A stretch of 64,000 nucleotides of DNA, taken from NCBI RefSeq assembly GCF_017377505.1, contig NZ_JAFREN010000016.1:186001-250000 (forward strand). The letters are read 5' to 3'. The translations under genes were made by a program, and so were the position numbers. The stretch comes from Enterococcus sp. DIV0212c (GTDB taxonomy: Bacteria; Bacillota; Bacilli; Lactobacillales; Enterococcaceae). The notes under the pieces were generated by a model. The model was given only the letters and a program-made list of their open reading frames with translations. It did not search any database and was not told where the DNA came from. Positions 36,457-43,558 of this stretch are shown piece after piece (the first letter of the stretch is position 1; the number at the start of each line of letters is the position of its first letter).

Positions 36457-36486
36457 GACAGTTACTGTTATAAATTGTTCACAGAA
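36457..36486. repeat. 30-nt inverted repeat, upstream arm around WxL gene (cassette A)
   Basis: Partner of 35617-35646. In the mRNA sense both mismatches to the partner are G-U pairs, so the two arms can form a continuous 30-bp RNA duplex enclosing the WxL cistron. Confidence 0.85.
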
Positions 36487-36505
36487 TAATGCTTTTTCCA
36501 CTGAT

Positions 36506-36730
36506 CTAGCCAATCAGTTTGATTTGGTCTTTTAGCAAAACAAATAAATAAATGATCAGAGCCAGACTTGCGATAGACACAACTAGAAGAGTAAAATTGA
36601 CTGTTAAATCAAGCTTTTTCTTCTTTAGTTTCCTTGCTAAAAATACATCTCTGGAAAGTGTCACCAGAAAAAAAATCAACGATGCAGAGGCAATACCTCC
36701 TAATATATAAATCCATAAATAATCTTTCAT
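36506..36730 (-). CDS. Two-TM miniprotein of cassette A, unknown function
   Basis: A 74-residue protein with two predicted membrane helices (about residues 5-25 and 43-66) joined by a very basic loop (ARKLKKKKLDL). This predicts a cytoplasmic loop and both ends outside. A paralog of the same length and pattern lies at 57219-57443 in the same operon position. It begins 10 bp after the LPxLG protein gene. No known family is recognised; conservation in both cassettes supports it as a real gene. Confidence 0.8.
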   Translation of the reverse strand: MKDYLWIYILGGIASASLIFFLVTLSRDVFLARKLKKKKLDLTVNFTLLVVSIASLALIIYLFVLLKDQIKLIG

Positions 36731-36739
36731 CTTACACTC

Positions 36740-37057
36740 CTATACATGTATGCTATATACTTTACGCAAACTGATAACACCTAAAAATATGATCAAACAA
36801 GCTACGCCTAACAATAATAGAATGAACGACGTCATCATTTGACCTAAATGTGGCAGTGCGCCATCCGTTGCTGGATAGACTGGTGGTTTTGTTTCATAGA
36901 TTGGCGGTTTGGGTTTCTCTGGTTCAACAGATTGGTTGAAGGAAATACCCGTTTCTGTCTTTTCTTGTTCGGCTAAAGCATGTGGTACTTGGCTAAACAA
37001 AACGCCAAATACACACATCACAATAAACATCGGCCAAATAAAGTAAGGCTTTTTCAT
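36740..37057 (-). CDS. Small surface membrane protein with LPxLG motif (cassette A)
   Basis: A 105-residue protein. Signal peptide to about residue 29 (HALAEQ), a short Pro-rich exposed segment, then LPHLGQ followed by a hydrophobic helix and a weakly basic tail (SLRKVYSIHV). The layout equals the small LPXTG proteins of WxL loci, but the sorting motif has Leu in place of Thr, as in the paralog at 57453-57770 (LPMLGQ). Either a variant sortase accepts it or the protein is simply a membrane-held WxL partner. It starts 2 bp after the DUF916 gene stop, so translation is probably coupled. Confidence 0.82.
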   Translation of the reverse strand: MKKPYFIWPMFIVMCVFGVLFSQVPHALAEQEKTETGISFNQSVEPEKPKPPIYETKPPVYPATDGALPHLGQMMTSFILLLLGVACLIIFLGVISLRKVYSIHV

Positions 37058-37059
37058 TC

Positions 37060-38163
37060 TTATTCACCCTCTTTTCTGTTGTTTTTTTTCCGTTTTTTCT
37101 TTTGGCTTCCCTTTTTTTTTCTTTTAGCTATTCTGATTTTTTTCCACTGTTGTCCCCATTTTTTTCGTCTTAAAAGAATCGTTACCATGATTAAAATGGT
37201 GACTACCAGTAAGAAAATAGCCGTTCCCTTAATCCAAGTTGGGGTAATAATTTTAAAGGCACTTTCTTCATTCATTTTTTTAGCTTGTTGGTTGGTGATC
37301 GTGAATTCTTTACTAAGCTGCCACTCTTGATAGTCATTTGATGCATCCAATTTCAAGGTATAGGTACCCGACGGCAGATTCGCAATCCCCCAATCCATTT
37401 CAAAATCAAATGAACTGTTTGGTGCCATGCTGTAGTTTTCTACAGATTTTCTTTTAACGACTTCATCCGTTCCTTTTTTAGTCATCGTACCGACGATGCT
37501 TAAATTTTCTAAAACTTTAGGTTCAGGGTTTTGCAAATTGGCTAAAACCATTTTTTTCCCACGTTTGATTGAGGCCTTTACAGAGTTTAAATTCAATGTT
37601 TGGGCATTATTGAATTCATCTCCTGATTGGGAAGTGATCAACCCTACTCGATATGAAAATTCTGTGGAGACACCACTTTTTGCTTTTTCACCTTGATCTA
37701 ACGCAAAGACGATCGCCCCCATTTTCACGCCATCATACTTTTCTTTTGAGGGTGTCAGTTGGATTTTCACCGTTTTCTCTTCATAATTACCAACTGTAAT
37801 TTCCGGCGTTGGGATTTTGAGCATCGATGTTACTGGCTCTTTTAAGGTCGAATCGTAATACGTTTTGTCATCGCTGTATTCGATCGTTCCTCCGTCTCCT
37901 GTGATCGCATTGGTTCCATAGATCTTGATCCGCACGCTCTCTTTTTTCGTACTTTTGATCCTTACTTCCAACGTTTGCGCTTCTCCAGGTGTCGTTTTTA
38001 CATAAAAATAACTTTTATTAGGATCGATTTGTGTATTCGACTGTACAAGAGTTACTGTATACCCTAAATTATTATCATCATCTGCAGCCATCACTTGATC
38101 TGCAAAAAAAAATAATGAAAAGGTACAAACAAGTGCTATATATATCGCATTAATCTTTCTCAT
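37060..38163 (-). CDS. DUF916/DUF3324 surface protein of cassette A (first)
   Basis: A 367-residue protein. Signal peptide to about residue 26 (VMAADD). DUF916 with SYFYVKTTPGEAQTLEVRIKS and KYDGVKMGAIVFAL, DUF3324 with NLQNPEPKVLENLSIVGTMTKKG and FDFEMDWG. A membrane helix (about residues 302-325) precedes a long Lys/Arg-rich cytoplasmic tail. It differs clearly from the second DUF916 protein of the same operon, so each cassette encodes two kinds of scaffold. Counterpart at 57773-58876 shares most of its sequence. Confidence 0.9.
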   Translation of the reverse strand: MRKINAIYIALVCTFSLFFFADQVMAADDDNNLGYTVTLVQSNTQIDPNKSYFYVKTTPGEAQTLEVRIKSTKKESVRIKIYGTNAITGDGGTIEYSDDKTYYDSTLKEPVTSMLKIPTPEITVGNYEEKTVKIQLTPSKEKYDGVKMGAIVFALDQGEKAKSGVSTEFSYRVGLITSQSGDEFNNAQTLNLNSVKASIKRGKKMVLANLQNPEPKVLENLSIVGTMTKKGTDEVVKRKSVENYSMAPNSSFDFEMDWGIANLPSGTYTLKLDASNDYQEWQLSKEFTITNQQAKKMNEESAFKIITPTWIKGTAIFLLVVTILIMVTILLRRKKWGQQWKKIRIAKRKKKGSQKKKRKKNNRKEGE

Positions 38164-38197
38164 GAAAAAGGGTTCTCCTAACTACTAATATTTGTTC

Positions 38198-38863
38198 TTA
38201 TTGAATCGATTGAACAATAATCTCCACATGCCATTCATTGTTTGCATCACATTTTATATATTCCACTAGGCTATAGCCTTTCTTAGCAAAGTTGTCCGTC
38301 CAGTGAGCCAAAAATTCTTTGGAATATTTTTCAGCTGCTTCTTTCGTTTGAAAAGGTCCCTCTATTTTGACTAGTTCATTTTCTTCATATGCCTCATCTT
38401 TTTCTTCATACAAATAGTTTGTAATGACATAGATGATATAGACAATCGTCAGAGACGTAATAAATAGTAACAAGAACAGCGGCCATAAAATCGTTCTTAG
38501 TAGCGCTGTCCCCCCCACTACAATGATCATTAGAAATAGGACTATTGAATAGCTCATTTCTTTTTGCTTGATTACTTCTCGCTTATTTTTGACGTAAAAC
38601 ATCAAAATTAGGAATAGATTTAACGTCATTAATACAAAAGCAACAAATAAATGTTTTAGTACATCCTCTAAGTAGTAATTCATCATGAACAACACCTGAA
38701 TAATAAACTTGGCATTTTTATCTACATAAAATACGGCTTTTTCGTAAAACATTGAAAAGAACACAGCATTAGTGAACCACCCAATTAAAAGCACAACTTC
38801 CCCAAGGTAATAACTTCGATATTTTTGATAATAATTCCTTTTTTTTTTCACACATTTAGCCAT
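38198..38863 (-). CDS. Four-TM protein of cassette A, unknown function
   Basis: About 221 residues from the ATG at 38863 (MAKCVKKKRN), the start that aligns with the paralog; a longer frame runs to 38899 but begins with TTG and lacks a ribosome site. Four membrane helices at about residues 18-40, 60-88, 100-120 and 125-150 are followed by an acidic segment and a soluble C-terminal domain of about 55 residues (GPFQTKEAAEKYSKEFLAHW ... EWHVEIIVQ). No family is recognised. It sits directly behind the regulator gene in both cassettes and may sense or relay a membrane signal to it; that is a guess from position. Confidence 0.75.
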   Translation of the reverse strand: MAKCVKKKRNYYQKYRSYYLGEVVLLIGWFTNAVFFSMFYEKAVFYVDKNAKFIIQVLFMMNYYLEDVLKHLFVAFVLMTLNLFLILMFYVKNKREVIKQKEMSYSIVLFLMIIVVGGTALLRTILWPLFLLLFITSLTIVYIIYVITNYLYEEKDEAYEENELVKIEGPFQTKEAAEKYSKEFLAHWTDNFAKKGYSLVEYIKCDANNEWHVEIIVQSIQ

Positions 38864-38995
38864 CCATTTCTTTAGATAATTGCTTTGATTTTTGTTCAAT
38901 TGCTACTAATTCATATACCCGTTAAGTGATTTGTTGGGAAAATAAAGTTAAGTAGTGTTGGTCTTTCAAATGATTTCCTATAAAAAAACTGGTTA

Positions 38996-39742
38996 TTACA
39001 GAACTTGTTCACTCATATTTTCCAATAAATTACGTTTCTTTTTTGAAGTAGTAAGAAGATATCCTTTTGTTCGAATGAGTTCAATTTCAAAATAGGATTG
39101 TTCTTTTAGTTTATTTCTGATATGAAAAATAAAGTTTGCTACCCTGTACTTTTCTAGTGTTTCTCCTTTTGAAGCGCCATAGATTACTTCATTGATTTCA
39201 TTATAGGTAACAACGTTTTCCATATTTTCATATAACAGCTCAATTATTTTGAATTCTTTTAGGGTTAATGCTATTATTTTGTTATGAACTACCAGACTTA
39301 GCTTAGATGGATCTAAGAAATGACTGTCAGATAATTTTTTTGATTTTTCTCTGTTTAATAACTGATTTTTATAATTGATCGCATTTTTTATTACAATTCC
39401 AAGATTCTCGAATCCTTCACCTGACTGAATAATTTCTATTACTGAATTTTTGCTTAAGTGAGGATATAGTTGTGTCATTTCTGAATTTTTTTCGGCACAA
39501 AGGATCCAAATAAATAAGGAATAATCTTCTTGTAAATCAATCAGCCACTGAAATGCCTTAACGTAATCAGACGATTGCTCCAAATTAATGATTAAGCCAT
39601 CCAATAAACCTATTTGTTTTTTTTCTGTAATTTCAATCAGTGAATAATTTTGCTCATGAAGAACACTTTTTAGCAATAAGCGTATTTTGTCGTTCCGTTC
39701 AGAATCATTTCTGATAGGTAATAGGCCAATTGTATTTCCCAT
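38996..39742 (-). CDS. Atypical winged-helix (OmpR-type) regulator of cassette A
   Basis: A 248-residue protein; ATG behind AAGAGGAGGGAGCC. The C-terminal part (about residues 145-232) is an OmpR/PhoB-type winged helix: LTLKEFKIIELLYENMENVVTYNEINEVIYG ... VANFIFHIRNKL ... IRTKGYLL. The N-terminal part has the size of a receiver domain but lacks the acidic pair after strand 1 (TIGLLPIRND) and the phospho-acceptor Asp (GLIINLEQ). It is therefore probably not controlled by phosphorylation, and no histidine kinase is nearby. First gene of the eight-gene operon, 35 bp inside the left inverted site of the recombinase segment, so its expression should depend on the orientation of that segment. Confidence 0.85.
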   Translation of the reverse strand: MGNTIGLLPIRNDSERNDKIRLLLKSVLHEQNYSLIEITEKKQIGLLDGLIINLEQSSDYVKAFQWLIDLQEDYSLFIWILCAEKNSEMTQLYPHLSKNSVIEIIQSGEGFENLGIVIKNAINYKNQLLNREKSKKLSDSHFLDPSKLSLVVHNKIIALTLKEFKIIELLYENMENVVTYNEINEVIYGASKGETLEKYRVANFIFHIRNKLKEQSYFEIELIRTKGYLLTTSKKKRNLLENMSEQVL

Positions 39743-39776
39743 GTGGCTCCCTCCTCTTCATTTTTTTCAACATTTA

Positions 39777-39805
39777 TTTTCTTGTTTTATTAACAAACGA
39801 GAAGT
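39777..39805. repeat. Left inverted recombination-like site of cassette A
   Basis: 29-bp site, TTTTCTTGTT arm, 9-bp centre TTATTAACA, then AACGAGAAGT. Reverse complement of 41302-41330 at 25 of 29 positions, with 8 of the 9 central bases identical. Arms form an imperfect dyad as in tyrosine-recombinase core sites. Confidence 0.8.
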
Positions 39806-39847
39806 CCTGATACAAACTTACTCATACCAACAAGAGAAGAAGTTTCT

Positions 39848-39866
39848 GACGGCAAATTTGACGGCG
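39848..39866 (+). repeat. Paired GACGGC direct repeats, left end of segment A
   Basis: GACGGC at 39848 and GACGGCG at 39860 (12-bp period), GC-rich in an AT-rich setting. Equivalent pairs occur at 41131, 60541 and 61818. Candidate arm-type binding sites for the recombinase N-terminal domain. Confidence 0.6.
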
Positions 39867-39961
39867 CTACTTAGACTAAAATTTAAAGGATTACCAAGAT
39901 AACAAACTGATGTGAATTCACTTGATCAAACTTTCAAAAATAGAACGTTAAATGAAAAATA

Positions 39962-40009
39962 AAAAAAGCCTATCCACTTTCCAAACATTATAATGTTTGG
40001 AAAGTGGAT
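39962..40009 (-). terminator. Terminator of recombinase gene A
   Basis: Perfect 19-bp palindromic stem (39972-39990 / 39991-40009, arm ATCCACTTTCCAAACATTA, almost no loop) starting 3 bp past the recombinase stop. On the minus strand it is followed by AGGCTTTTTTT. Confidence 0.85.
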
Positions 40010-40011
40010 GA

Positions 40012-41103
40012 CTAACTGATTAAACTGATAGCTTTTCTTTTTTCTGTCATAAAAGAGCTGACATAAATATCTAGTGTCATTTTAGTTGAATGATGGCCTA
40101 GCAGAGCACTGATTGTTGCTATGTTTACACCTTTTTCTAAGCAGCGAGTAGCAAAACTGTGTCTAAGTTGATGAAAACGAATAGTTGTAAAATGAATACT
40201 TTGACATATTTTTTTTAGCCATACTGAAATAAGACGCGGCTCTGCTGGTTTATTTCCTCCTAATACAAACTCTCCATCACTTGTTTGTTTTTGTTTAGTC
40301 AAAAGCTTGCTGAGATTTTTAGAAAGTGGGATAGTTCGTTTAGAAGTAATACTTTTAGGTGGACCTTCAATTATTTGTGTTTTTTTGTTTATATCATTAC
40401 TTGTTTGGATTCTTTGAATTGTACGCTGAACTGTAAGAGTATTTATTGAAAAATCAATATCTTTCCACTTTAATCCAGCAATTTCTCCAATTCTCATACC
40501 AGTTTCTAAAGCTAATATAATAGCAAGACCTTTAGGATGTTTCGCCGCTTTTTCTTTTAGTTTCTTTTGTTCCTGTGATGTGATTGCATTTATATTATTC
40601 GGTGCTTTCTTAGGTAAAACAACGTATTTACAAGGATTATCTGAGATTAGTTCTCTTTTTACAGCAGCAGTGCAACAAGACACCAAAACTTGATAGACAA
40701 TCCGAACAGAATTAGGTGACAAATGCCCCTCTAATTGTTTGATCCACTCATTTATCTTAGCCGTTGTAATCGATTGTAAAGGAATATCTCCTAAAGAGGG
40801 CAGGATGTGCTTTATCATTTTATTTGTATAACTAGCATAGGTGCTAGGTTTCAATTGTCTTTGTACTTCCTTTAACCAACAAGTTGTCCAATCATTTAGT
40901 GTCCCTTGATAGATAATTGTTTTAAAGGCATAGTTATGTGCATGTAACGCTTTCATCCTTAATAGCCTTTCTTTTAGATCCGTATACGTTTTATTATAGA
41001 CATAACCATATATAACACTTCCATCCCTTTTCCTCCCTTTTATGTATCTTCCTTCCCAGCGACCATCTTTTCGTTTATAAATATTTTCACCTTTTCTTAC
41101 CAT
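40012..41103 (-). CDS. Tyrosine recombinase (Tn916-type integrase family), cassette A
   Basis: A 363-residue protein. The N-terminal AP2-like arm-binding domain (about residues 1-50, NIYKRKDGRWEGRYIKGRK) is followed by a SAM-like core-binding domain (about 65-170) and a catalytic domain. The catalytic residues are all present: Arg204 (TGMRIGEIAGLKW), probably Lys265, His311 and Arg314 (HQLRHSF), His337 (LLGHHS) and Tyr347. It should therefore be active in strand exchange. No excisionase or mobile-element backbone is nearby. It lies inside an inverted-site pair and has its own terminator. The likely job is to flip its own segment, though integration activity cannot be excluded. Paralog at 60708-61790. 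Confidence 0.92.
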   Translation of the reverse strand: MVRKGENIYKRKDGRWEGRYIKGRKRDGSVIYGYVYNKTYTDLKERLLRMKALHAHNYAFKTIIYQGTLNDWTTCWLKEVQRQLKPSTYASYTNKMIKHILPSLGDIPLQSITTAKINEWIKQLEGHLSPNSVRIVYQVLVSCCTAAVKRELISDNPCKYVVLPKKAPNNINAITSQEQKKLKEKAAKHPKGLAIILALETGMRIGEIAGLKWKDIDFSINTLTVQRTIQRIQTSNDINKKTQIIEGPPKSITSKRTIPLSKNLSKLLTKQKQTSDGEFVLGGNKPAEPRLISVWLKKICQSIHFTTIRFHQLRHSFATRCLEKGVNIATISALLGHHSTKMTLDIYVSSFMTEKRKAISLIS

Positions 41104-41130
41104 AAATCATTTCCCCCTTCGGTTTATTTT

Positions 41131-41149
41131 GACGGCGATTTGACGGCGA
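41131..41149 (+). repeat. Paired GACGGCG direct repeats, right end of segment A
   Basis: GACGGCG at 41131 and 41142 (11-bp period), in the 5' leader of the recombinase gene. They may be recombinase arm sites and could also let the enzyme repress its own gene. Confidence 0.6.
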
Positions 41150-41236
41150 ATAAATTTTATTGTATAACATCCACCGGGAAATTAAATATAAAACAAAATA
41201 TAATGATTAAAATACAAAATATTAAACGAATCGGTG

Positions 41237-41265
41237 TTGACAAACCAAAAAAAACATTATATCAT
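41237..41265 (+). promoter_or_regulatory. Outward promoter at right end of segment A
   Basis: TTGACA (41237-41242), 17-bp spacer, TATCAT (41260-41265), pointing rightward across the right inverted site. In the present orientation it faces away from the WxL operon. Confidence 0.75.
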
Positions 41266-41301
41266 CAGCTTACAAACCTAAATAATACGTCATTTTCATA
41301 T

Positions 41302-41330
41302 TTTTCTCGTTTGTTAATATAACGAGAAAA
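41302..41330. repeat. Right inverted recombination-like site of cassette A
   Basis: TTTTCTCGTT arm, centre TGTTAATAT, AACGAGAAAA arm; perfect 10-bp dyad arms. Partner of 39777-39805. Confidence 0.8.
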
Positions 41331-41641
41331 AAATATATAAAAATAACAAATTAAATTTATTTTTCAAAAAAAAAAAAAAAAGACTCTTTTTCAGCTTCAC
41401 TCATATATATGTATTTATTCGTAGTTATTGGTTAAGACCTTCATTTTATAGGTCCGTTATATTTTTAATAAGTGAAATACTTAGAAGTTTTTCACTTACG
41501 TACACAATAATAATGATATCGTATCATTCTATTATACCTATTATAAATATAAATTCTACGTTTATTTTACCAGTCCTATAAAGTTTGAATTCTGGATTAA
41601 AAAAATATATTGTATTCTCGTAACAGATTTTTTAATGTACG
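41331..41641. other. AT-rich region between cassette A and the CRISPR array
   Basis: About 310 bp with no credible gene. It holds a poly-A run near 41367-41384 and a dyad AATGATATCGTATCATT (41512-41528). A minus-strand TATAAT (41536-41531) beside the dyad has only a poor -35. Unassigned small transcript or operator possible. Confidence 0.35.
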
Positions 41642-41675
41642 AAAAGGAGACCGAACAGAAATTAGGTCTCCTTTT
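41642..41675. terminator. Bidirectional terminator separating cassette A from the CRISPR array
   Basis: Perfect 11-bp stem AAAAGGAGACC / GGTCTCCTTTT with a 12-nt loop. It would end the leftward pre-crRNA transcript and block rightward transcription from the segment A promoter. Confidence 0.85.
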
Positions 41676-41753
41676 ATTGTTATTATGTGATTGGTATGCT
41701 CTAGACAGATATAAACCGATGAGGGTAGATCTAACACTGGTGATGGCCAAACA

Positions 41754-42059
41754 ATTTCAGTCTACTAGCTCTAAACAGAGCTAGACTTGTAACTGATATA
41801 CGACTGTGGCCAAGGCGTTCTTATTTCAATCCACTAGCTCTAAACAGAGCTAGACCAGGAATCCCACGAGCTTGTAAGATTTGATTATCGATTTCAATCC
41901 ACTAGCTCTAAACAGAGCTAGACTTGGGCAGCTTACCCCATTTACGACTGGAGAGCTATTTCAATCCACTAGCTCTAAACAGAGCTAGACGACTTGACTT
42001 CGTTGGTTACAGCCTCTGCAAAATTTATTTCAATCCACTAGCTCTAAACAGAGCTAGAC
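41754..42059 (-). CRISPR. Type I-C CRISPR array, five repeats and four spacers
   Basis: 33-nt repeats at 42027-42059, 41958-41990, 41891-41923, 41823-41855 and 41754-41786. In crRNA sense they begin GTCTAGCTCTGTTTAGAGC and end GTGGATTGAAAT, the I-C hallmark, with an inner stem CTAGCTCTG / CAGAGCTAG. Four repeats are identical. The last (41754-41786) has two changes and marks the leader-distal end. Spacers are 36, 34, 35 and 36 nt in order from the leader. The array is read leftward from the leader on its right, next to cas2. Spacer targets cannot be identified without a search. Confidence 0.97.
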
Positions 42060-42229
42060 CGTGAAATTGACAAAAATACATGACATATTTTTTCTATTTC
42101 ACAAAAAAACAACTTTAAAATTAAATTTTCCTTAGAAAAACAGCTGTTTATCGATATAAAATAGCTGTTTTTTGGTGCGGATCCACCAGTATTTTCATGT
42201 GCACTTTAGGTCCGCACCAAATTACTATT
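42060..42229 (-). promoter_or_regulatory. CRISPR leader and hairpins between cas2 and the array
   Basis: A 170-bp region. Next to cas2 is a hairpin with TTGGTGCGGA / TCCGCACCAA arms (42172-42221). Then comes a U-flanked stem AAAAACAGCT / AGCTGTTTTT (42136-42173) that should end the cas transcript. The A/T-rich rest, 42060-42135, is the likely leader. Its promoter boxes are not clear. Confidence 0.65.
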
Positions 42230-42520
42230 TTAAAATATCAAAGGTGCTTCTACATTAAAGCTTTCCTTCGCACCTATATGTTCTACTTTATTTTGGTAAT
42301 TATTTCCTAACCGATAAATCCGAAGGCTATCCAATTCTTCATCAATCAAATCAACTAGTTCTTTCTTCAACTTCGTTAACTCAGTTGCATCGACAACACA
42401 TTCAAATACAGAATTCTGGACACGCTGCCCGTAATCTTGACATTTCTTTGCTATTTTCCTCAAACGACGAGTGCCATTCTTCGAACTCGTTGCAACATCA
42501 TAAGTGATCAACACTAACAT
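42230..42520 (-). CDS. cas2: CRISPR-associated endonuclease Cas2
   Basis: 96 residues from the ATG at 42520 (AGGTGAAAAGT before it); the alternative GTG at 42529 overlaps the ribosome site. The first strand MLVLITYDVAT carries the conserved Asp, and the protein ends in the usual beta strand (HIGAKESFNVEAPLIF). Cas2 forms the Cas1-Cas2 integrase that adds spacers. Last gene of the cas operon, nearest the array, with 9 bp between cas1 stop and this start. Confidence 0.95.
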   Translation of the reverse strand: MLVLITYDVATSSKNGTRRLRKIAKKCQDYGQRVQNSVFECVVDATELTKLKKELVDLIDEELDSLRIYRLGNNYQNKVEHIGAKESFNVEAPLIF

Positions 42521-42529
42521 ACTTTTCAC

Positions 42530-43558
42530 CTACTTCCATAAAAACGGTGGATAACCATCTAAATCATCTCTTAAAAAGCGGCTTAATAACAATGCTTGAG
42601 TATAAGGAACTAATCCCCAATTGATTTTCTCACCTAAAAATGGATGCTGAATTTGCTCCTGTTTCTTTTCTTGCCACTTTTGAAAGAAGGTACGTCTACC
42701 ATCATCCGTCAAAATCACTGCACCACTTTCTTTTTTTACAAAATCCTTTTCTGTCACCATTTTTTTATTAATCAACGTCAAGACAAAACGATCTGCATAA
42801 ACTCCTCGTAGTTCTTCCATCAAATCTAAAGCTAATGAAGCTCTCCCTGGTCGATCTTGATGCATAAAACCAACATAAGGATCAAGTCCAACAGTTTCTA
42901 AAGCCGCTGCACATTCTTGGGCTAACAACGTATAAGCCAAAGAAAGCATCGCATTTACATTATCCAAAGGTGGTCTGCGATTTCGCCCATAAAAACCAAA
43001 ATCACTTTTCTGCTGTAAAATCATTTGGTCAAATAATAGAAAATAGCGATTTGCTGCTTGTCCTTCGATTCCTCTTAGCGATTCTAGATCACCTACCTGG
43101 CGAATATCTTCAATGTATTTTTTTAATTCTCCAGAAATTTGTTTAAAGCGCTCAACATCAACTCTCATCGGATTCTCTCTGGTCATTCGCTCTAACATCC
43201 AACGTTGATTATACAATTTACCAATAATAAAGTGGCGGGCAATTTCCAAGCTTTCTGCTTCAATATCGGATAAACGATATTGCTTTTTCCGCAACGTGAC
43301 ATTGCCAGTTGTGCCACCAGTCACTCGACTGCCAAATTTACCAGTATTCGTTAAGAAGGTTATGCCTATATTTTTTTCAGCACATTTGCGCATTAATGCA
43401 GGGCTTGCACCTAAATAACCAGACGTAACGATTGCTTCTATATTATGAAGTGGTACTCGATTTTTCTTTTCATCTATTTTGACAACAATATTTTCACCAT
43501 CTAAAGCCATGTATGCATCCGAGGATGTTATAAATAAGGTATTCAATAGTTTCTTCAT
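42530..43558 (-). CDS. cas1: CRISPR-associated integrase Cas1 (type I-C)
   Basis: 342 residues from the ATG at 43558, which follows GGAGGTTGTGCGA; the GTG at 43564 is too close to that site. The N-terminus MKKLLNTLFITSSDAYMALDGENIVVK is typical of I-C Cas1. Metal ligands are visible in RGIEGQAANRYF (Glu), VGFMHQDRPGRASLALDLMEELR (His, Asp/Glu). It inserts new spacers at the leader end. Overlaps cas4 by 4 bp and is adjacent to cas2. Confidence 0.96.
   Translation of the reverse strand: MKKLLNTLFITSSDAYMALDGENIVVKIDEKKNRVPLHNIEAIVTSGYLGASPALMRKCAEKNIGITFLTNTGKFGSRVTGGTTGNVTLRKKQYRLSDIEAESLEIARHFIIGKLYNQRWMLERMTRENPMRVDVERFKQISGELKKYIEDIRQVGDLESLRGIEGQAANRYFLLFDQMILQQKSDFGFYGRNRRPPLDNVNAMLSLAYTLLAQECAAALETVGLDPYVGFMHQDRPGRASLALDLMEELRGVYADRFVLTLINKKMVTEKDFVKKESGAVILTDDGRRTFFQKWQEKKQEQIQHPFLGEKINWGLVPYTQALLLSRFLRDDLDGYPPFLWK

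Larger units (their letters stand above)
39777..41330. mobile_element. Putative invertible segment A carrying its own tyrosine recombinase
   Basis: A 1554-bp segment bracketed by the inverted sites 39777-39805 and 41302-41330. It contains the recombinase gene, its terminator, paired TGACGGC repeats near each end and a consensus rightward promoter near the right end. Inversion would place that promoter in front of the regulator gene at 39742. Orientation switching is inferred from structure. Confidence 0.7.

Noticed and set aside
35617-36486. WxL gene flanked by inverted repeats as an insertion sequence or transposon
   Set aside because: There is no transposase, no target duplication was seen, and the same arrangement is kept at the same operon position in both cassettes.
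41140-41322. 60-aa plus-strand ORF inside segment A
   Set aside because: It overlaps the recombinase leader, the outward promoter and the right inverted site, has no ribosome site, and is not kept in segment B.
39777-41331. Recombinase genes as markers of ordinary integrated phages or ICEs
   Set aside because: No excisionase, replication, transfer or phage genes are near, and the flanking sites are inverted rather than direct, so an att-bounded island is not supported.
41562-41750. 62-aa minus-strand ORF between segment A and the CRISPR array
   Set aside because: It runs through the terminator 41642-41675 and up to the array edge, has no ribosome site and no recognisable protein features.
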